From the NCBI GenBank assembly GCA_913055655.1, contig CAJXKA010000001.1:1364842-1428841 (forward strand): a stretch of 64,000 bases of DNA. The letters are read 5' to 3'. Below, one piece after another: positions 44,316 through 53,582 of the stretch (the first letter of the stretch is position 1; the number at the start of each line of letters is the position of its first letter). Origin of the DNA: an uncultured Oceanospirillales bacterium (GTDB taxonomy: Bacteria; Pseudomonadota; Gammaproteobacteria; Xanthomonadales; SZUA-36). The notes below the pieces were generated by a model. That model worked only from the letters and a program-made list of their open reading frames with translations, was not told the origin of the DNA and did no database searches. Both the position numbers and the translations under genes were made by a program.

Positions 44316-47084
44316 TTAATTTCTCTCGGAAGTCGGCCGAGACGCCTTCAAACTGACCTGGATCTGTGCTGGCGCAAGGCCATCACTCTCGGCGCGAAGC
44401 ACCAGGCGCTCCCCATCTTCCGCCCGCGCATGACCACGGACAATGGCCAGCGCCAGCCCGTTGAACGCGGCCCGGGTCGTGGCGTGGAAACCGGTCATGT
44501 CCGTGGGGTCGCCATTGTCCGTGGCGACAATCTCACCGGCACCGCGCAGGCTGAATGAAACCGTGTTGTCCGCATCCGGCACGGATCTCCCCTCGGCATC
44601 GACAATCGACACCGTCACGAACGCAAGGTCGCGGCCATTGGCCCCTATCGTGTCGCGGTCCACGGACAGGGACAGTGCGGCGGGCGCACCCGTCGTGATC
44701 ACCCGATCTTCCGCCCACGGCTTGCCATCACGATAGGCCCGCACGACCAGTTCACCGGGCTGCCAGGTCACGTCTTCCCAGCGCAACCGGTATTCATATT
44801 CCCCCTTGCGTTTGCGCCCCAGTGACTCGCCGTTGAGGAACAATTCGGCCTCGTCTCCCGAGGTAAAGACATGCACGGGCGTCACCATTCCTACCCGCTC
44901 CGGCCAGTTCCAGTGCGGCAGGATGTGCGCCATCGGGAAATCCGGGCGCCAGTGGGCCTGGTACAGGTAGAAGCGATCCTTGGGGAATCCGGCCAGGTCG
45001 ATGGCGCCGAAGTAGCTGCTGCGCGCGCTGTAGTACGGCGTCGGTTCCCCCAGGTAGTCCCAACCGCTCCAGACGAAGCCTCCGGCCACGTAGGGATGCA
45101 TGGCCAGAGAGCGGAATACCTTGTCGGCGGACGAGCCGAATGGCGCGGTGTAAAGCTCGTAAGCGCTAACGTGGGCGCTTGCCGGATCACCCCCCGCGCC
45201 ATCGGCCACCGGCGCGCTGATGCCGTCGGTGACCGGGAACAGGTACTCACCACGTGAACTGACGGCCGCGGCATTTTCGCTACTCAGGATCACCTTGTTC
45301 GGGTAAGCCTCGTGAAAGGCAGGATAAAGTGGTGACGTACGGATGCCTTCCAGGTGCGCGTAGGCCGGTGCATCACGAATGCCCTCCCCCTGGTAGTTCA
45401 GGTGAATCATGTCCATCACCGCCGGCATCGGCATGCCCGGCTTCGCGAAGTTCATCGACGCCCCCGTGGGGCGGGTGGGGTCCTCTTCCCTGGCGATCAT
45501 GTGCAGGCGGCGGGCGATCGCCGCACCATCGTCGCCGGTGTACTGTTCACCCACCTCGTTACCCAGGCTCCACATGATCACCGAGGGATGATTGCGGTCA
45601 CGGCGAATGAAGGCGCGCAGGTCCGGCTCGTGCCAGTCTTCGAAAACCAGGTGAAAGTCCAGTGGCGTCTTCTTGCGCGCCCAAACGTCGAAGATCTCGT
45701 CCACCACCAGGAAACCCATGCGGTCGGTCAGCTCCAGCAGCCCTGGTGCGGGCGGATTGTGCGCGGTGCGGATGGCGTTGGCCCCCATTTCGCGCAGAAT
45801 CTCCAGCTGGCGCTCCGCCGCACGCGTGTTCCAGGCGGCGCCCAGCGCTCCCAGGTCGTGATGCTGGTTTGCGCCTTTCAGCTCGATACGCTCGCCGTTG
45901 ATACTCAGCCCTGCATTTGGATCGTATTTTAATTCGCGAATTCCAAATCGTGTTTTGTATTCATCGACAACGGTCTCATCAATCAGCAGGCGGGTCACCG
46001 CGACATACCGATGCGGCGACTGGTTGGGCGGCGGGCCCCAGAGGCGCGGCTGCTGGAGCGCCACCCGCCCCTCGACCCGGCTGCGGGTGCCCGGCCGCAC
46101 CGTGGCCGTGAACGAACGCAGGCTCGCGACGGCTTCGTCGACCCGGCGACCATCGCCGTCCACTTCGTGGAGATCGGTTTCCACGGTCACCCGCGCCGCA
46201 TCGGTGCCGCTGTTTTCAATATCGACAGCCACATGCACCTCCGCCGATTCTTCGCTGACCACCGGCGTGGTCACATGGGTGCCCCACTGCGCAACCCGCA
46301 CCGGGCTGGTCCGTGTCAGCCAGACATTGCGGTACAGTCCGCCACCGGGGTACCAACGCGCCGATTCGGGCGGGTTGTCGATGCGGATGGCCAGCTGGTT
46401 GCCGGCGCCGGTCTCCAGGTAGGGCGTCAGGTCAATCCGCCAGGAGGCGTAACCATACGGCCAGCCGCCGGCCAGCCTGCCGTTGACCCAGACCATCGCG
46501 TACGACATGGCGCCGTCGATCTCCAGGAACACGGACTGGCCGGCCCAGGTGTCCGGCACGTCCAGGGTGCGCCGGTACCAGCCGACACCGGGACTCGGCA
46601 GGCGCCCCATGCCGCCGCCCACGGCCGGGTTTTCGCCGGCCATGAACGGGCCACCGATGGCCCAGTCATGCGGCAGGGTCACGTGCTGCCAGCCGCTGTC
46701 GTCGTAGCCCGGCTGCGCCATCGGCGCGCTCGTGCCGGGTTCACTTTCCGGCCGAGCGTGGCGCCGCGCCGGATCTTCGATAAACGCATTCGCTGTCGGC
46801 AATATCCAGGCTTTCAGCACCGGCGCGTGCCCCGTCGCCACCACCGCCTCGGTGGGCATGGCGTCCGCGGGACGGCCATCGCTGGACTCGGTCACTTCCG
46901 GCCGGACGTCGTAGGCCAGGCCATCACCCGGCCCGTCCGGGTCAAGCTTCATGAATCGCCAGCCGTCGTTCAGCGATGTCCGGACCCGGGGTCCGTCATG
47001 GGCAGGCGCATCGGCCCAGGCCGGTGCCTGGAAGAGCAGCATCGCGATGGCGAAGCAGCGAATCATCGAGTTCATCATGAACAT
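44316..47084 (-). CDS. Secreted glycoside hydrolase family 2 (beta-galactosidase-like)
   Basis: The 922-residue protein has a signal peptide (RCFAIAMLLFQAPAWA), GH2 jelly-roll (TSLNDGWRFMKLD; VTLPHDWAIGGPF), an Ig-like domain and the TIM barrel. The catalytic residues are Glu510 in WSLGNEVGEQY (acid/base) and Glu603 in ILSSENAAAV (nucleophile); LKGANQHHDLGALGAAW and RTAHNPP are also present. C-terminal Ig-like domains follow. It would cleave beta-galactosides or related glycans in the periplasm or outside. The start may be ATG 47084 or 47075. It is divergent from an acetyl-xylan-esterase-like gene over 104 bp, suggesting shared glycan use. Confidence 0.9.
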   Translation of the reverse strand: MFMMNSMIRCFAIAMLLFQAPAWADAPAHDGPRVRTSLNDGWRFMKLDPDGPGDGLAYDVRPEVTESSDGRPADAMPTEAVVATGHAPVLKAWILPTANAFIEDPARRHARPESEPGTSAPMAQPGYDDSGWQHVTLPHDWAIGGPFMAGENPAVGGGMGRLPSPGVGWYRRTLDVPDTWAGQSVFLEIDGAMSYAMVWVNGRLAGGWPYGYASWRIDLTPYLETGAGNQLAIRIDNPPESARWYPGGGLYRNVWLTRTSPVRVAQWGTHVTTPVVSEESAEVHVAVDIENSGTDAARVTVETDLHEVDGDGRRVDEAVASLRSFTATVRPGTRSRVEGRVALQQPRLWGPPPNQSPHRYVAVTRLLIDETVVDEYKTRFGIRELKYDPNAGLSINGERIELKGANQHHDLGALGAAWNTRAAERQLEILREMGANAIRTAHNPPAPGLLELTDRMGFLVVDEIFDVWARKKTPLDFHLVFEDWHEPDLRAFIRRDRNHPSVIMWSLGNEVGEQYTGDDGAAIARRLHMIAREEDPTRPTGASMNFAKPGMPMPAVMDMIHLNYQGEGIRDAPAYAHLEGIRTSPLYPAFHEAYPNKVILSSENAAAVSSRGEYLFPVTDGISAPVADGAGGDPASAHVSAYELYTAPFGSSADKVFRSLAMHPYVAGGFVWSGWDYLGEPTPYYSARSSYFGAIDLAGFPKDRFYLYQAHWRPDFPMAHILPHWNWPERVGMVTPVHVFTSGDEAELFLNGESLGRKRKGEYEYRLRWEDVTWQPGELVVRAYRDGKPWAEDRVITTGAPAALSLSVDRDTIGANGRDLAFVTVSIVDAEGRSVPDADNTVSFSLRGAGEIVATDNGDPTDMTGFHATTRAAFNGLALAIVRGHARAEDGERLVLRAESDGLAPAQIQVSLKASRPTSERN

Positions 47085-47188
47085 CCGGGATGTGATTGCG
47101 GCAGGAGCACCAGAATATATCGCCGCGCACCAGCCGTCGCCAGCCGACCGGGCTGGCGCTGGTCGGCGAATCCGGTTAGCTTTCAGGT

Positions 47189-48196
47189 ATGAAAACCAAG
47201 CGCAGGGAACTGATCATGGGCGCCGTGAGCGTGGGCATTGCCGGCCAGGCGAGTGTTGCCGGGGCACAGACGCCACCCCCGGGTGCGCCATCTGCGCGCA
47301 AGGGCGCGGCGCCCGACCCCGACGAGACCATTGACCTCTGGCCGCACGGTGCGCCGGGGATGCCGGACCCCGCCCCGGTGGAAACGGTGGACGAGCGCAG
47401 TGACGACCCTGCGCTTCACGACCGGGCCGTTCATGGCATCAACCGGCCCCGGATGGCGGTGTTCCGCCCGCAAAAGCCGAACGGGACGGCCGTGATGGTC
47501 ACGCCCGGCGGCGGCTACACGCGCGTGGTGATCGACAAGGAAGGCTACGAACTGGGGCGCTGGCTGTCCGAGCGGGGCTACACGGTCTTCGTGCTGTTCT
47601 ACCGGCTGCCGGGCGAAGGCTGGGCAGCCGGGCCGGACGTGGCGCTCTCGGATGCCCAACGCGCCATGCGATTGATCCGGCACCGCGCTGCGGACTACGG
47701 CATTCACGCTGACCGCGTTCTCGCCATGGGCTTCTCCGCGGGCGGACACCTGTGCGCCGATCTCGCCACCCGTGCCGATGCCCACACCTACGACCGCGTG
47801 GACGCTGCCGACGACCTGCCGGCCGGGCCCGCGCTGGCCGCGCCCATCTACCCGGTGATTGCCATGTCCGCCCCGGTCGCGCACATGGGCTCCCGGGAAA
47901 AACTGATCGGCGCGGACGCCACCCCGGAAATGGAAACCGCGCACTCGCCCGATCACAATGTCACGGCGGATACGCCACCCTGCTTCCTGGTGCACGCCGA
48001 GGACGATGGCTCGGTCATTGTGGAGAATTCGCTACGGTTCCGCGCCGCCCTGGTGGCCCAGGGTGTGCCGGTCGAGACCCACCTGTTTACATTCGGCGGC
48101 CACGGCTTCGGCATATCGCGCGCGGCCGGAAAGCCGGCCGGGCACTGGCCGTCACTTTACGTCCGCTGGGTGGAGTCGATGCTGCCGTCCGCGTGA
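47189..48196 (+). CDS. Secreted alpha/beta-hydrolase, acetyl-xylan-esterase-like
   Basis: The 335-residue protein has a signal peptide (MKTKRRELIMGAVSVGIAGQASVAGAQ, weak Tat-like KRRE). A BD-FAE/xylan-esterase-like hydrolase follows: TIDLWPHGAPGMPDP, VMVTPGGGYTRVVIDKEGYELGRWLSERGYTVFVLFYRLP, nucleophile elbow GFSAGGHL, acid Asp in HAEDDGSV, and catalytic His in FGGHGFG. Such enzymes remove acetyl groups from xylans or other glycans. Its divergence from the GH2 gene and shared promoter region suggest a joint role in deacetylating and cutting a hemicellulose-type substrate. Confidence 0.88.
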   Translation: MKTKRRELIMGAVSVGIAGQASVAGAQTPPPGAPSARKGAAPDPDETIDLWPHGAPGMPDPAPVETVDERSDDPALHDRAVHGINRPRMAVFRPQKPNGTAVMVTPGGGYTRVVIDKEGYELGRWLSERGYTVFVLFYRLPGEGWAAGPDVALSDAQRAMRLIRHRAADYGIHADRVLAMGFSAGGHLCADLATRADAHTYDRVDAADDLPAGPALAAPIYPVIAMSAPVAHMGSREKLIGADATPEMETAHSPDHNVTADTPPCFLVHAEDDGSVIVENSLRFRAALVAQGVPVETHLFTFGGHGFGISRAAGKPAGHWPSLYVRWVESMLPSA

Positions 48197-48218
48197 CGGT
48201 CGCCGCCCGCCTGCCGGA

Positions 48219-48983
48219 TCAGTCGTCCGGAATCTCCACGGTACCGGTCACGTTGCGATGGCGGATGCCGCCGCTGCCGTCCTTCAGTACGCGGAAGTCG
48301 CCGCCCACATTCTCAACGCTGATACTGCCCGAAGAATCCTTCTCGACGATCACGTCACCCTCGACGTCCTCGAAATCGATGCTGCCGGAGCTGTCGCGCG
48401 ACACCAGCACGGAGCCCGCGATGTCCTGGCCGGACATGCTGCCCGAGCTGTCATTGCGGATGTGAACGTCACCCTCGACGTCCTCGATCTCGATGTCGCC
48501 GGAAGAATCGGAAATTTCCAGGGGGCCCGCGACGCCCGTGATATCGATGCCGCCCGAACTGTCCTGCAGGGTCAGCGCCGCCACGTTCTCGATATCAATT
48601 CCACCGGAACTGTCCTTGACGTCAAGCGGCATGTCCTCGGGCACCTCGATTTCCAGGTCGACATAGGCGTATCGGTTGCCGCTGAAAAACCCGCCGCTCG
48701 TATCCGGGGTAACCACCGCGATACGGGCGTCGCTGCCGGGTTCAAGCAACACATCTGTTTCCTCCAGCAGGTCGGCTGAAGACGCGCAGAGCCGCGCCAC
48801 CACCCTTGCAGCCGAGAGCCCCGGCTTGCCCTCGATATCCAGGCTGCCGGCGGCGGCCGCGATGGCAAGCACGCTGGCGCCGGAAAGGTCGAGTGATTCG
48901 TCCAGTTGGCGCTCATGGTCGCAGTCGCCGGCCCAGGCGCTTCCGGCCCCCAGGGCCAGCGCGATGGTCAAAATTCGGTGCAT
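48219..48983 (-). CDS. Secreted beta-solenoid repeat protein (DUF4097-like)
   Basis: The 254-residue protein has a Sec signal (ILTIALALGAGSAWA). After an N-terminal domain containing two cysteines, residues about 125-250 consist of seven tandem repeats of 17-19 residues on the pattern DSSGxIxIexVxGDVxVxx (for example DSSGSIDFEDVEGDVIVEK). This is a typical beta-solenoid or putative-adhesin (DUF4097/DUF2807-like) array, with Asp-Ser-Ser-Gly at each turn. It would be a periplasmic or surface protein, possibly binding or anti-aggregation; the function is unknown. Repeat DNA units are similar enough to allow copy number changes. Confidence 0.82.
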   Translation of the reverse strand: MHRILTIALALGAGSAWAGDCDHERQLDESLDLSGASVLAIAAAAGSLDIEGKPGLSAARVVARLCASSADLLEETDVLLEPGSDARIAVVTPDTSGGFFSGNRYAYVDLEIEVPEDMPLDVKDSSGGIDIENVAALTLQDSSGGIDITGVAGPLEISDSSGDIEIEDVEGDVHIRNDSSGSMSGQDIAGSVLVSRDSSGSIDFEDVEGDVIVEKDSSGSISVENVGGDFRVLKDGSGGIRHRNVTGTVEIPDD

Positions 48984-49056
48984 GGTTGGATCTCCCCGTT
49001 TTGTTCCGAAGTGACCCTTAGACGCGCGGGGGCGGGAAAGGGTTGAAAACGCCCGC

Positions 49057-50226
49057 TCAGCCCGCGGTCAGCTTCAGCAGGCGCCCCTGCGAGTCGCCGC
49101 GCTCGTCCTCGAGCACCCAGAGCGCGCCGTCAGGCCCTTCGATGACGCAGCGGATACGGGCGCCGAGCGGGTAACGAGCGACCTCGGTAGCGTTATCGCC
49201 ATCGACTTCGACGAACACCAGGCCGAACGACTTCAGCCCGCTGGCGATCGCGTGGCCGCGCCAGCGTGGAAAGATATCGCCACCGTAGAACACCAGGTTG
49301 CCCGGCGCGATGACCGGCGTCCAGGACACCGCGGGCGGCAGGAAATCGTCGCGGGTGTCGTGGTTGGGAATATCAGTGCCGTCGTAGTGCTTGCCGTCGG
49401 AGACCACCGGCCAACCGTAGTTGCCACCGCGAACCACCGCATTCAGTTCGTCACCTCCGGCCGGGCCGTGCTCCAGGTCCCAGAGCACGCCATCGGGCGC
49501 GAACGCCAGGCCCAGGATATTTCGGTGGCCGTACGACCAGATCGCGGCGCTGTCGCCACCCAGGTCGACGAAGGGGTTATCGGCGGGCACACTGCCATCA
49601 GCGTTCAACCGCACGATGGTGCCCAGCGTGTTGCCGAGGTCCTGGGACGGGTCCATCTTCTGCCGGTCACCGGAAGCGATCCACAGGTCGCCGTCGGGCC
49701 CAAACACGATACGGTGGCTGTAATGCCCCCGCCCGCTGACTTTCGGCGCCTGGCGCCAGACGTCTTCAATATCACTCAGTGAGCATGCCGCCTCACCACA
49801 GTCGAAGCGGGCGCGTTGCACGATGGCGCCACGAGTGTCGCCGGGCCCGGCTTCCGCGTAGCTGAAGTAGACAATGCCGTTTTCATTGAACTCGGGGTGC
49901 AGCGCCACGTCACCCAGGCCGCCCTGGCCACCGAAGTCGACCTCGGGCACGCCGGTGACCGGCAGCTTTACGGGCACTTCAGCGGAGAGGTCGAGCAACT
50001 GCATGGTGCCAGCCTTCTCGGTGACCAGCAGCCGGCCATCGGGCAGGAAGGCCATGGCCCAGGGCTGGTCGAAGTCGGTCACTACCTCCACCCGGAAAGC
50101 CGGGTCAGATGCACTGCCCTCGCTCGCGACTATCGCACCGCTGTCGACAGGACTGGCGGCGTTGCTGCCACATCCCGTCATCATGAACAGTCCTGCTGTC
50201 AGCATCCAGGCCAGCGTCCTTCGCAT
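49057..50226 (-). CDS. PQQ-dependent sugar dehydrogenase-like lipoprotein
   Basis: From ATG 50226 the product has 389 residues, with lipobox Cys19 (AGLFMMTGC). The soluble glucose/sorbosone dehydrogenase (GSDH) propeller follows: FDQPWAMAFLPDGRLLVTEKAGTMQLLDL, GGLGDVALHPEFNENGIVYFSYAE, SGRGHYSHRIVFGPDGDLWIASGDR, SYGHRNILGLAF and LEHGPAGGDELN. The family oxidises aldose sugars using PQQ and calcium. It would be anchored on the periplasmic side. Its promoter faces the TPP riboswitch of the TonB receptor across a 47-bp gap. Confidence 0.9.
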   Translation of the reverse strand: MRRTLAWMLTAGLFMMTGCGSNAASPVDSGAIVASEGSASDPAFRVEVVTDFDQPWAMAFLPDGRLLVTEKAGTMQLLDLSAEVPVKLPVTGVPEVDFGGQGGLGDVALHPEFNENGIVYFSYAEAGPGDTRGAIVQRARFDCGEAACSLSDIEDVWRQAPKVSGRGHYSHRIVFGPDGDLWIASGDRQKMDPSQDLGNTLGTIVRLNADGSVPADNPFVDLGGDSAAIWSYGHRNILGLAFAPDGVLWDLEHGPAGGDELNAVVRGGNYGWPVVSDGKHYDGTDIPNHDTRDDFLPPAVSWTPVIAPGNLVFYGGDIFPRWRGHAIASGLKSFGLVFVEVDGDNATEVARYPLGARIRCVIEGPDGALWVLEDERGDSQGRLLKLTAG

Positions 50227-50259
50227 ACATTGCTCCGTTTCGTTTTGGGTCGCGAATAG

Positions 50260-50265
50260 TATAAT
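50260..50265 (+). promoter_or_regulatory. -10 box of the TPP-riboswitch transcript
   Basis: A perfect TATAAT lies 8 bases before the aptamer, placing transcription start at about 50272. A -35 hexamer at the proper distance is poor, so the promoter may need an extended -10 or an activator. Confidence 0.5.
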
Positions 50266-50273
50266 TGACCGGA

Positions 50274-50367
50274 ATCCTGGGGTGACCCGGCGCCTGGCGC
50301 ACGGGTCTGAGACGCGATAAGCGAACCCATTGAACCTGATCCGGCTAGTACCGGCGTAGGGACGGAT
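50274..50367 (+). promoter_or_regulatory. TPP (thiamine pyrophosphate) riboswitch
   Basis: The thi-box consensus is present in order: GGGGTGACCC, CTGAGA at 50307-50312, ACCCATTGAACCTGATC at 50325-50341, and the closing GGCTAGTACCGGCGTAGGGA (50343-50362). ATCC (50274-50277) and GGAT (50364-50367) can close P1. It sits upstream of a TonB receptor gene, so that gene should be turned down when intracellular TPP is high. Confidence 0.93.
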
Positions 50368-50401
50368 GATCCTGACACGATCCAATCCCCGCTCGAACCC
50401 C

Positions 50402-50428
50402 GGACTCCAAAACGACAAGTGGAGTTCC
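50402..50428 (+). promoter_or_regulatory. Riboswitch expression platform sequestering the RBS
   Basis: GGACTCC (50402-50408) can pair with GGAGTTCC (50421-50428), which contains the Shine-Dalgarno GGAG located five bases before the ATG at 50430. This gives translational control, the usual mode for TPP riboswitches of Gram-negative bacteria. Confidence 0.6.
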
Positions 50429-50429
50429 G

Positions 50430-52619
50430 ATGAAAATCCGTACACATTCCCTTGCGGCCGTCACCGCGGTCGTCGTCGCTGTTTCGACCCCTGCGCAAGC
50501 GCAGGCGTTCGAAGAAGCCGTCCTTGAAGAAGTCGTGGTCACTGCCGAGTTCCGGCCGGTGAGCGTGCAGGACACGGCCGCCAGCATTTCCGTGTTCGGC
50601 GAGCACGCCATCGAGACACGTGGCGCCGTGCATGTCGAACAGTTGCTGAACCTGGCCCCGAACGTGAACTTTGCCGCCGGCGCGTCGCGCGGGCGTTACT
50701 TCCAGGTCCGCGGTATCGGCGAGCGCAGCCAGTTCGTCGAGCCCATCAACCCCTCGGTCGGGCTGGTCATCGACGGCATGGATTTCACTGGCATCGGCGG
50801 CGCGGCCACCACCATGGACATGGCCCAGGTGGAAATCCTGCGCGGCCCCCAGGGCACGCTGTTCGGCGCCAATGCGCTGGCCGGCATGATCCACCTGGTC
50901 TCCAACGCGCCGGAAGCGGAACCCGGTGGTCACGCCGAGCTGATCTACGGCAATTACGGCCGCCTGAGCGCTGCCGCCGCCGTTGGCGGGCCGGCGGGAG
51001 ACAGCGCCGCCTGGCGACTGGCCGCGCAGGTGAACCGGGGCGACGGCTGGTACGACAACCTGCACCTCGGTCGCCCAACCAACGATATCGACGAGGGCTA
51101 CGCACGCGGCCGGCTGGACTGGACCGTGAGTGACCGTTTCGACCTGGGGCTGGTGGTGTTCCTGGCCGATATTGATAACGGCTACGACGCATTTTCGCTG
51201 GATAACACCCGCGATACGTACTCCGACGAACCCGGCCAGGACACGCTCGAAACCACGGGCCTGGCACTGACGGGTGACTGGCAACTGAACCATGCCCTGG
51301 ACCTGCGCGCCACGCTCAGCCACGTGGACGCAGACTCGGTGTACAGCTACGACGAGGACTGGAGCTACCGTGGCATCTGCGATGGCACGCCCTGTGACTC
51401 GGCCGACTGGGGTTTCGATTGGTGGTACAGCTCGTTCGACGCGTATGAGCGCGCCAACCAGAACACCGCCATGGATGTCCGCCTGCTGGGCGAGAGCGCT
51501 TTCGCCAACTGGACGGCCGGCGCCTACTGGCGCGACCAGGCCCAGGACCTGGCGCGGGACTACACCTATGCGTCCGGCCGGTTCGATAGCCGCTTCGACA
51601 CCCGCAACGCCGCGCTCTACGGCCAGCTGGACTGGCCGCTGGCAGAACAATGGACCCTGGTCACCGGCCTGCGCTGGGAAACCCGCGACTGGGACTACGC
51701 CGACAACACGCCCACGGCCGACGACAGCGGCGACGAGGACTACTGGGGCGGCCGCCTGGCGCTGGAGTACCGCACCGACGCCGACACCCTGCTCTACGCG
51801 CTGGTCTCGCGCGGCTACAAGCCCGGCGGCTACAACGCCGCCCTGGCCGCGGAACTGCCCGACCTGGAAGCCATGGGCATCACCGTGCCTGACGGCGCCC
51901 TCACCTTCGATGGCGAAACCCTGCTGAATTACGAGGCGGGCATCAAGGGCAGCTTCGCCGATGACCGGCTGCGACTGGCCGTGTCGGTGTTCTACCAGGA
52001 CCGTGACGACGTGCAGGTGAAGCAATCCATCGTCATCCCCGACGACCCCGCCGCCAGCGCCTGTCCCTGCGTATTCATCGACAGCCTGCAGAACGCGGCC
52101 GGTGGCGTGAACAGCGGCCTGGAATTCGAGGCCGACTGGCAGGTGGCCGACCGCTGGCGCCTGTTCGGCAGCCTGGGACTGCTGCACACCGAGTACCGCG
52201 ACTTCCTCAGCTTTACGCACGCCGGGGCCGACCCCGAAAATGGCATCCCGGTCGACATGAGCGGCCGCGACCAGGCCCACGCCCCCGGCTACCAGTACAC
52301 GGCCGGTGTCGAGTTCGAGCCGGCCACCGACTGGCTCATCCAGGTCGACCTGGAAGGCAAGGACCGCTTCTACACATCGGCAAGCCACGACGAGCGCACG
52401 GACGCCTACACGCTGCTCAACCTGCGGGTCACCTGGACCATCGGCGATTGGCAGCTGTCGGCCTGGGGACGAAACCTGGCCGATGAGGATGTGCAGGTTC
52501 GCGGCTTTGGCGGCTTCGGCAATGACCCGCGCAAGTTTTACGAGGTGGAGCCCTATTTCCAGCTGGGTGAGCCGCGGGTTTACGGGGTGACGGCGGCCTG
52601 GACGTTTGGTGAAGGGTGA
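50430..52619 (+). CDS. TonB-dependent receptor under TPP riboswitch, probable thiamine uptake
   Basis: The 729-residue protein has a signal peptide (about 1-24, ending PAQAQA) and a TonB-box-like [23 protein letters not shown]. The plug contains [12 protein letters not shown] and [26 protein letters not shown], and the barrel ends AAWTFGEG. The TPP riboswitch directly upstream makes thiamine or a thiamine precursor or phosphate the probable ligand, as for known thiamine-regulated TonB receptors. No inner-membrane thiamine transporter lies nearby. The last codons and stop (GGTGAAGGGTGA) are part of the start of a repeat array (52615-52734). Confidence 0.9.
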   Translation: MKIRTHSLAAVTAVVVAVSTPAQAQAFEEAVLEEVVVTAEFRPVSVQDTAASISVFGEHAIETRGAVHVEQLLNLAPNVNFAAGASRGRYFQVRGIGERSQFVEPINPSVGLVIDGMDFTGIGGAATTMDMAQVEILRGPQGTLFGANALAGMIHLVSNAPEAEPGGHAELIYGNYGRLSAAAAVGGPAGDSAAWRLAAQVNRGDGWYDNLHLGRPTNDIDEGYARGRLDWTVSDRFDLGLVVFLADIDNGYDAFSLDNTRDTYSDEPGQDTLETTGLALTGDWQLNHALDLRATLSHVDADSVYSYDEDWSYRGICDGTPCDSADWGFDWWYSSFDAYERANQNTAMDVRLLGESAFANWTAGAYWRDQAQDLARDYTYASGRFDSRFDTRNAALYGQLDWPLAEQWTLVTGLRWETRDWDYADNTPTADDSGDEDYWGGRLALEYRTDADTLLYALVSRGYKPGGYNAALAAELPDLEAMGITVPDGALTFDGETLLNYEAGIKGSFADDRLRLAVSVFYQDRDDVQVKQSIVIPDDPAASACPCVFIDSLQNAAGGVNSGLEFEADWQVADRWRLFGSLGLLHTEYRDFLSFTHAGADPENGIPVDMSGRDQAHAPGYQYTAGVEFEPATDWLIQVDLEGKDRFYTSASHDERTDAYTLLNLRVTWTIGDWQLSAWGRNLADEDVQVRGFGGFGNDPRKFYEVEPYFQLGEPRVYGVTAAWTFGEG

Positions 52620-52734
52620 GACGGTGAAACGGCGGGACGGTGAAACGGTGAGAAAACCTCTTCAACAGGACACGGTTCCAGCGATAATCGAACCGTCTCA
52701 CCGTCTCACCGTCCCGCCGTTTCACCGTCCCGCC
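52615..52734. repeat. GGTGA-type octamer repeat array, large inverted repeat (locus B)
   Basis: The left arm 52615-52653 consists of 8-bp units of the type ACGGTGAA/ACGGCGGG. The right arm 52696-52734 is its reverse complement, matching at 36 of 39 positions. The 42-base loop is unrelated. The array contains the TGA of the TonB receptor (52617-52619) and can form a 39-bp stem in RNA, possibly acting as a terminator or 3' stabiliser before the DUF1244 gene. Confidence 0.9.
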
Positions 52735-52795
52735 GCCTTGTCGTGTCGGGATGGAGGGCCTACCATGAACCGGACACTCCACACCGGATGCACCA

Positions 52796-53107
52796 ATGAG
52801 TTCCGAAAGCACCCGCACCGAACTCGAGGCGGCGGCGTTCCGCCAGCTCGTCGCCCATTTGCAGAAACGCACCGACGTGCAGAACATCGACCTGATGAAC
52901 CTGGCCGGATTCTGCCGCAACTGCCTGTCGCGCTGGCTGGCCGAGGCCGCGGAAGCGCGGCAGGTGGAACTGGATCGCGATGCTGCGCGCGAGATCGTTT
53001 ATGGCATGCCGTACTCCGAATGGAAAACGCGGCACCAGGCGCCGGCCACGCCGGAGCAGCAGGCCGCGCTGGAGCGGGTCATGGCCGACCCGGACCTGAC
53101 CTCCTGA
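52796..53107 (+). CDS. DUF1244 family protein
   Basis: The 103-residue protein is typical of DUF1244: [41 protein letters not shown], then [33 protein letters not shown] may bind metal. The family is a small, conserved proteobacterial protein of unknown function without signal peptide. Its TGA overlaps the proposed CTG start of the YcgN gene (53104-53107). Confidence 0.92.
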   Translation: MSSESTRTELEAAAFRQLVAHLQKRTDVQNIDLMNLAGFCRNCLSRWLAEAAEARQVELDRDAAREIVYGMPYSEWKTRHQAPATPEQQAALERVMADPDLTS

Positions 53108-53538
53108 ACGCACCTGCGCCACGCTTCTGGGAATCGAAAACACTCGCGGACATGAACGCCGCGGAGTGGGAGGCCCTGTGCGACGGCTGCGCCTTGTGCT
53201 GCCTGCACAAGGTCGAGGACGAGGACACGGGCGAGGTCTGGTTCACCGATGTGGCCTGCCGGCTGCTGGACCTCGACACCTGTCGCTGCAGCGACTACGC
53301 CAATCGGGCCAAACGCGTGGCGGAATGCCTGCAGCTTTCCGTTGACCGGCCGGAAGCCTTCGAGTGGTTGCCGTCCACCTGCGCCTACCGGCGTTTGTCG
53401 CGCGGCCAGGGGCTGGCCGACTGGCACCCGCTCATCAGTGGCGACCCGGACAGCGTGCACGAAGCCGGCATTTCCATGAAGGGGCAGATGGTGTCGGAAC
53501 GGGACGACCCGGAACCGTCCGAATTCCAGCGCCGCTGA
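53104..53538 (+). CDS. YcgN-family cysteine cluster protein
   Basis: Residues conserved with E. coli YcgN ([69 protein letters not shown]) begin upstream of the first ATG at 53152. No ATG, GTG or TTG precedes them in frame before the neighbouring gene. I therefore place the start at CTG 53104, which overlaps the DUF1244 stop in CTGA and gives 144 residues, close to YcgN's length. The family has eight conserved cysteines and belongs to the Fe/Zn-binding CxxCxxxCC group; its function is unknown. ATG 53152 is the alternative start, with 128 residues. Confidence 0.83.
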   Translation: MNAPAPRFWESKTLADMNAAEWEALCDGCALCCLHKVEDEDTGEVWFTDVACRLLDLDTCRCSDYANRAKRVAECLQLSVDRPEAFEWLPSTCAYRRLSRGQGLADWHPLISGDPDSVHEAGISMKGQMVSERDDPEPSEFQRR

Positions 53539-53546
53539 TTTACAAT

Positions 53547-53577
53547 GTGCGGTCATCACCGCCAGTTGAAACCGCAC
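53547..53577. promoter_or_regulatory. Inverted repeat before the TPR-sulfotransferase gene
   Basis: GTGCGGT (53547-53553) and ACCGCAC (53571-53577) are perfect inverted copies separated by 17 bases, right before the ATG at 53583. TACAAT at 53541-53546 could be a -10 box. The repeat may form a leader hairpin or bind a dimeric regulator. Confidence 0.35.
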
Positions 53578-53582
53578 ACGAC

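Noticed and set aside
50199..52388. A 700-residue minus-strand open frame opposite the TPP-controlled TonB receptor
   Set aside because: It runs through the riboswitch and a well-conserved receptor; the composition is that of a frame shadow.
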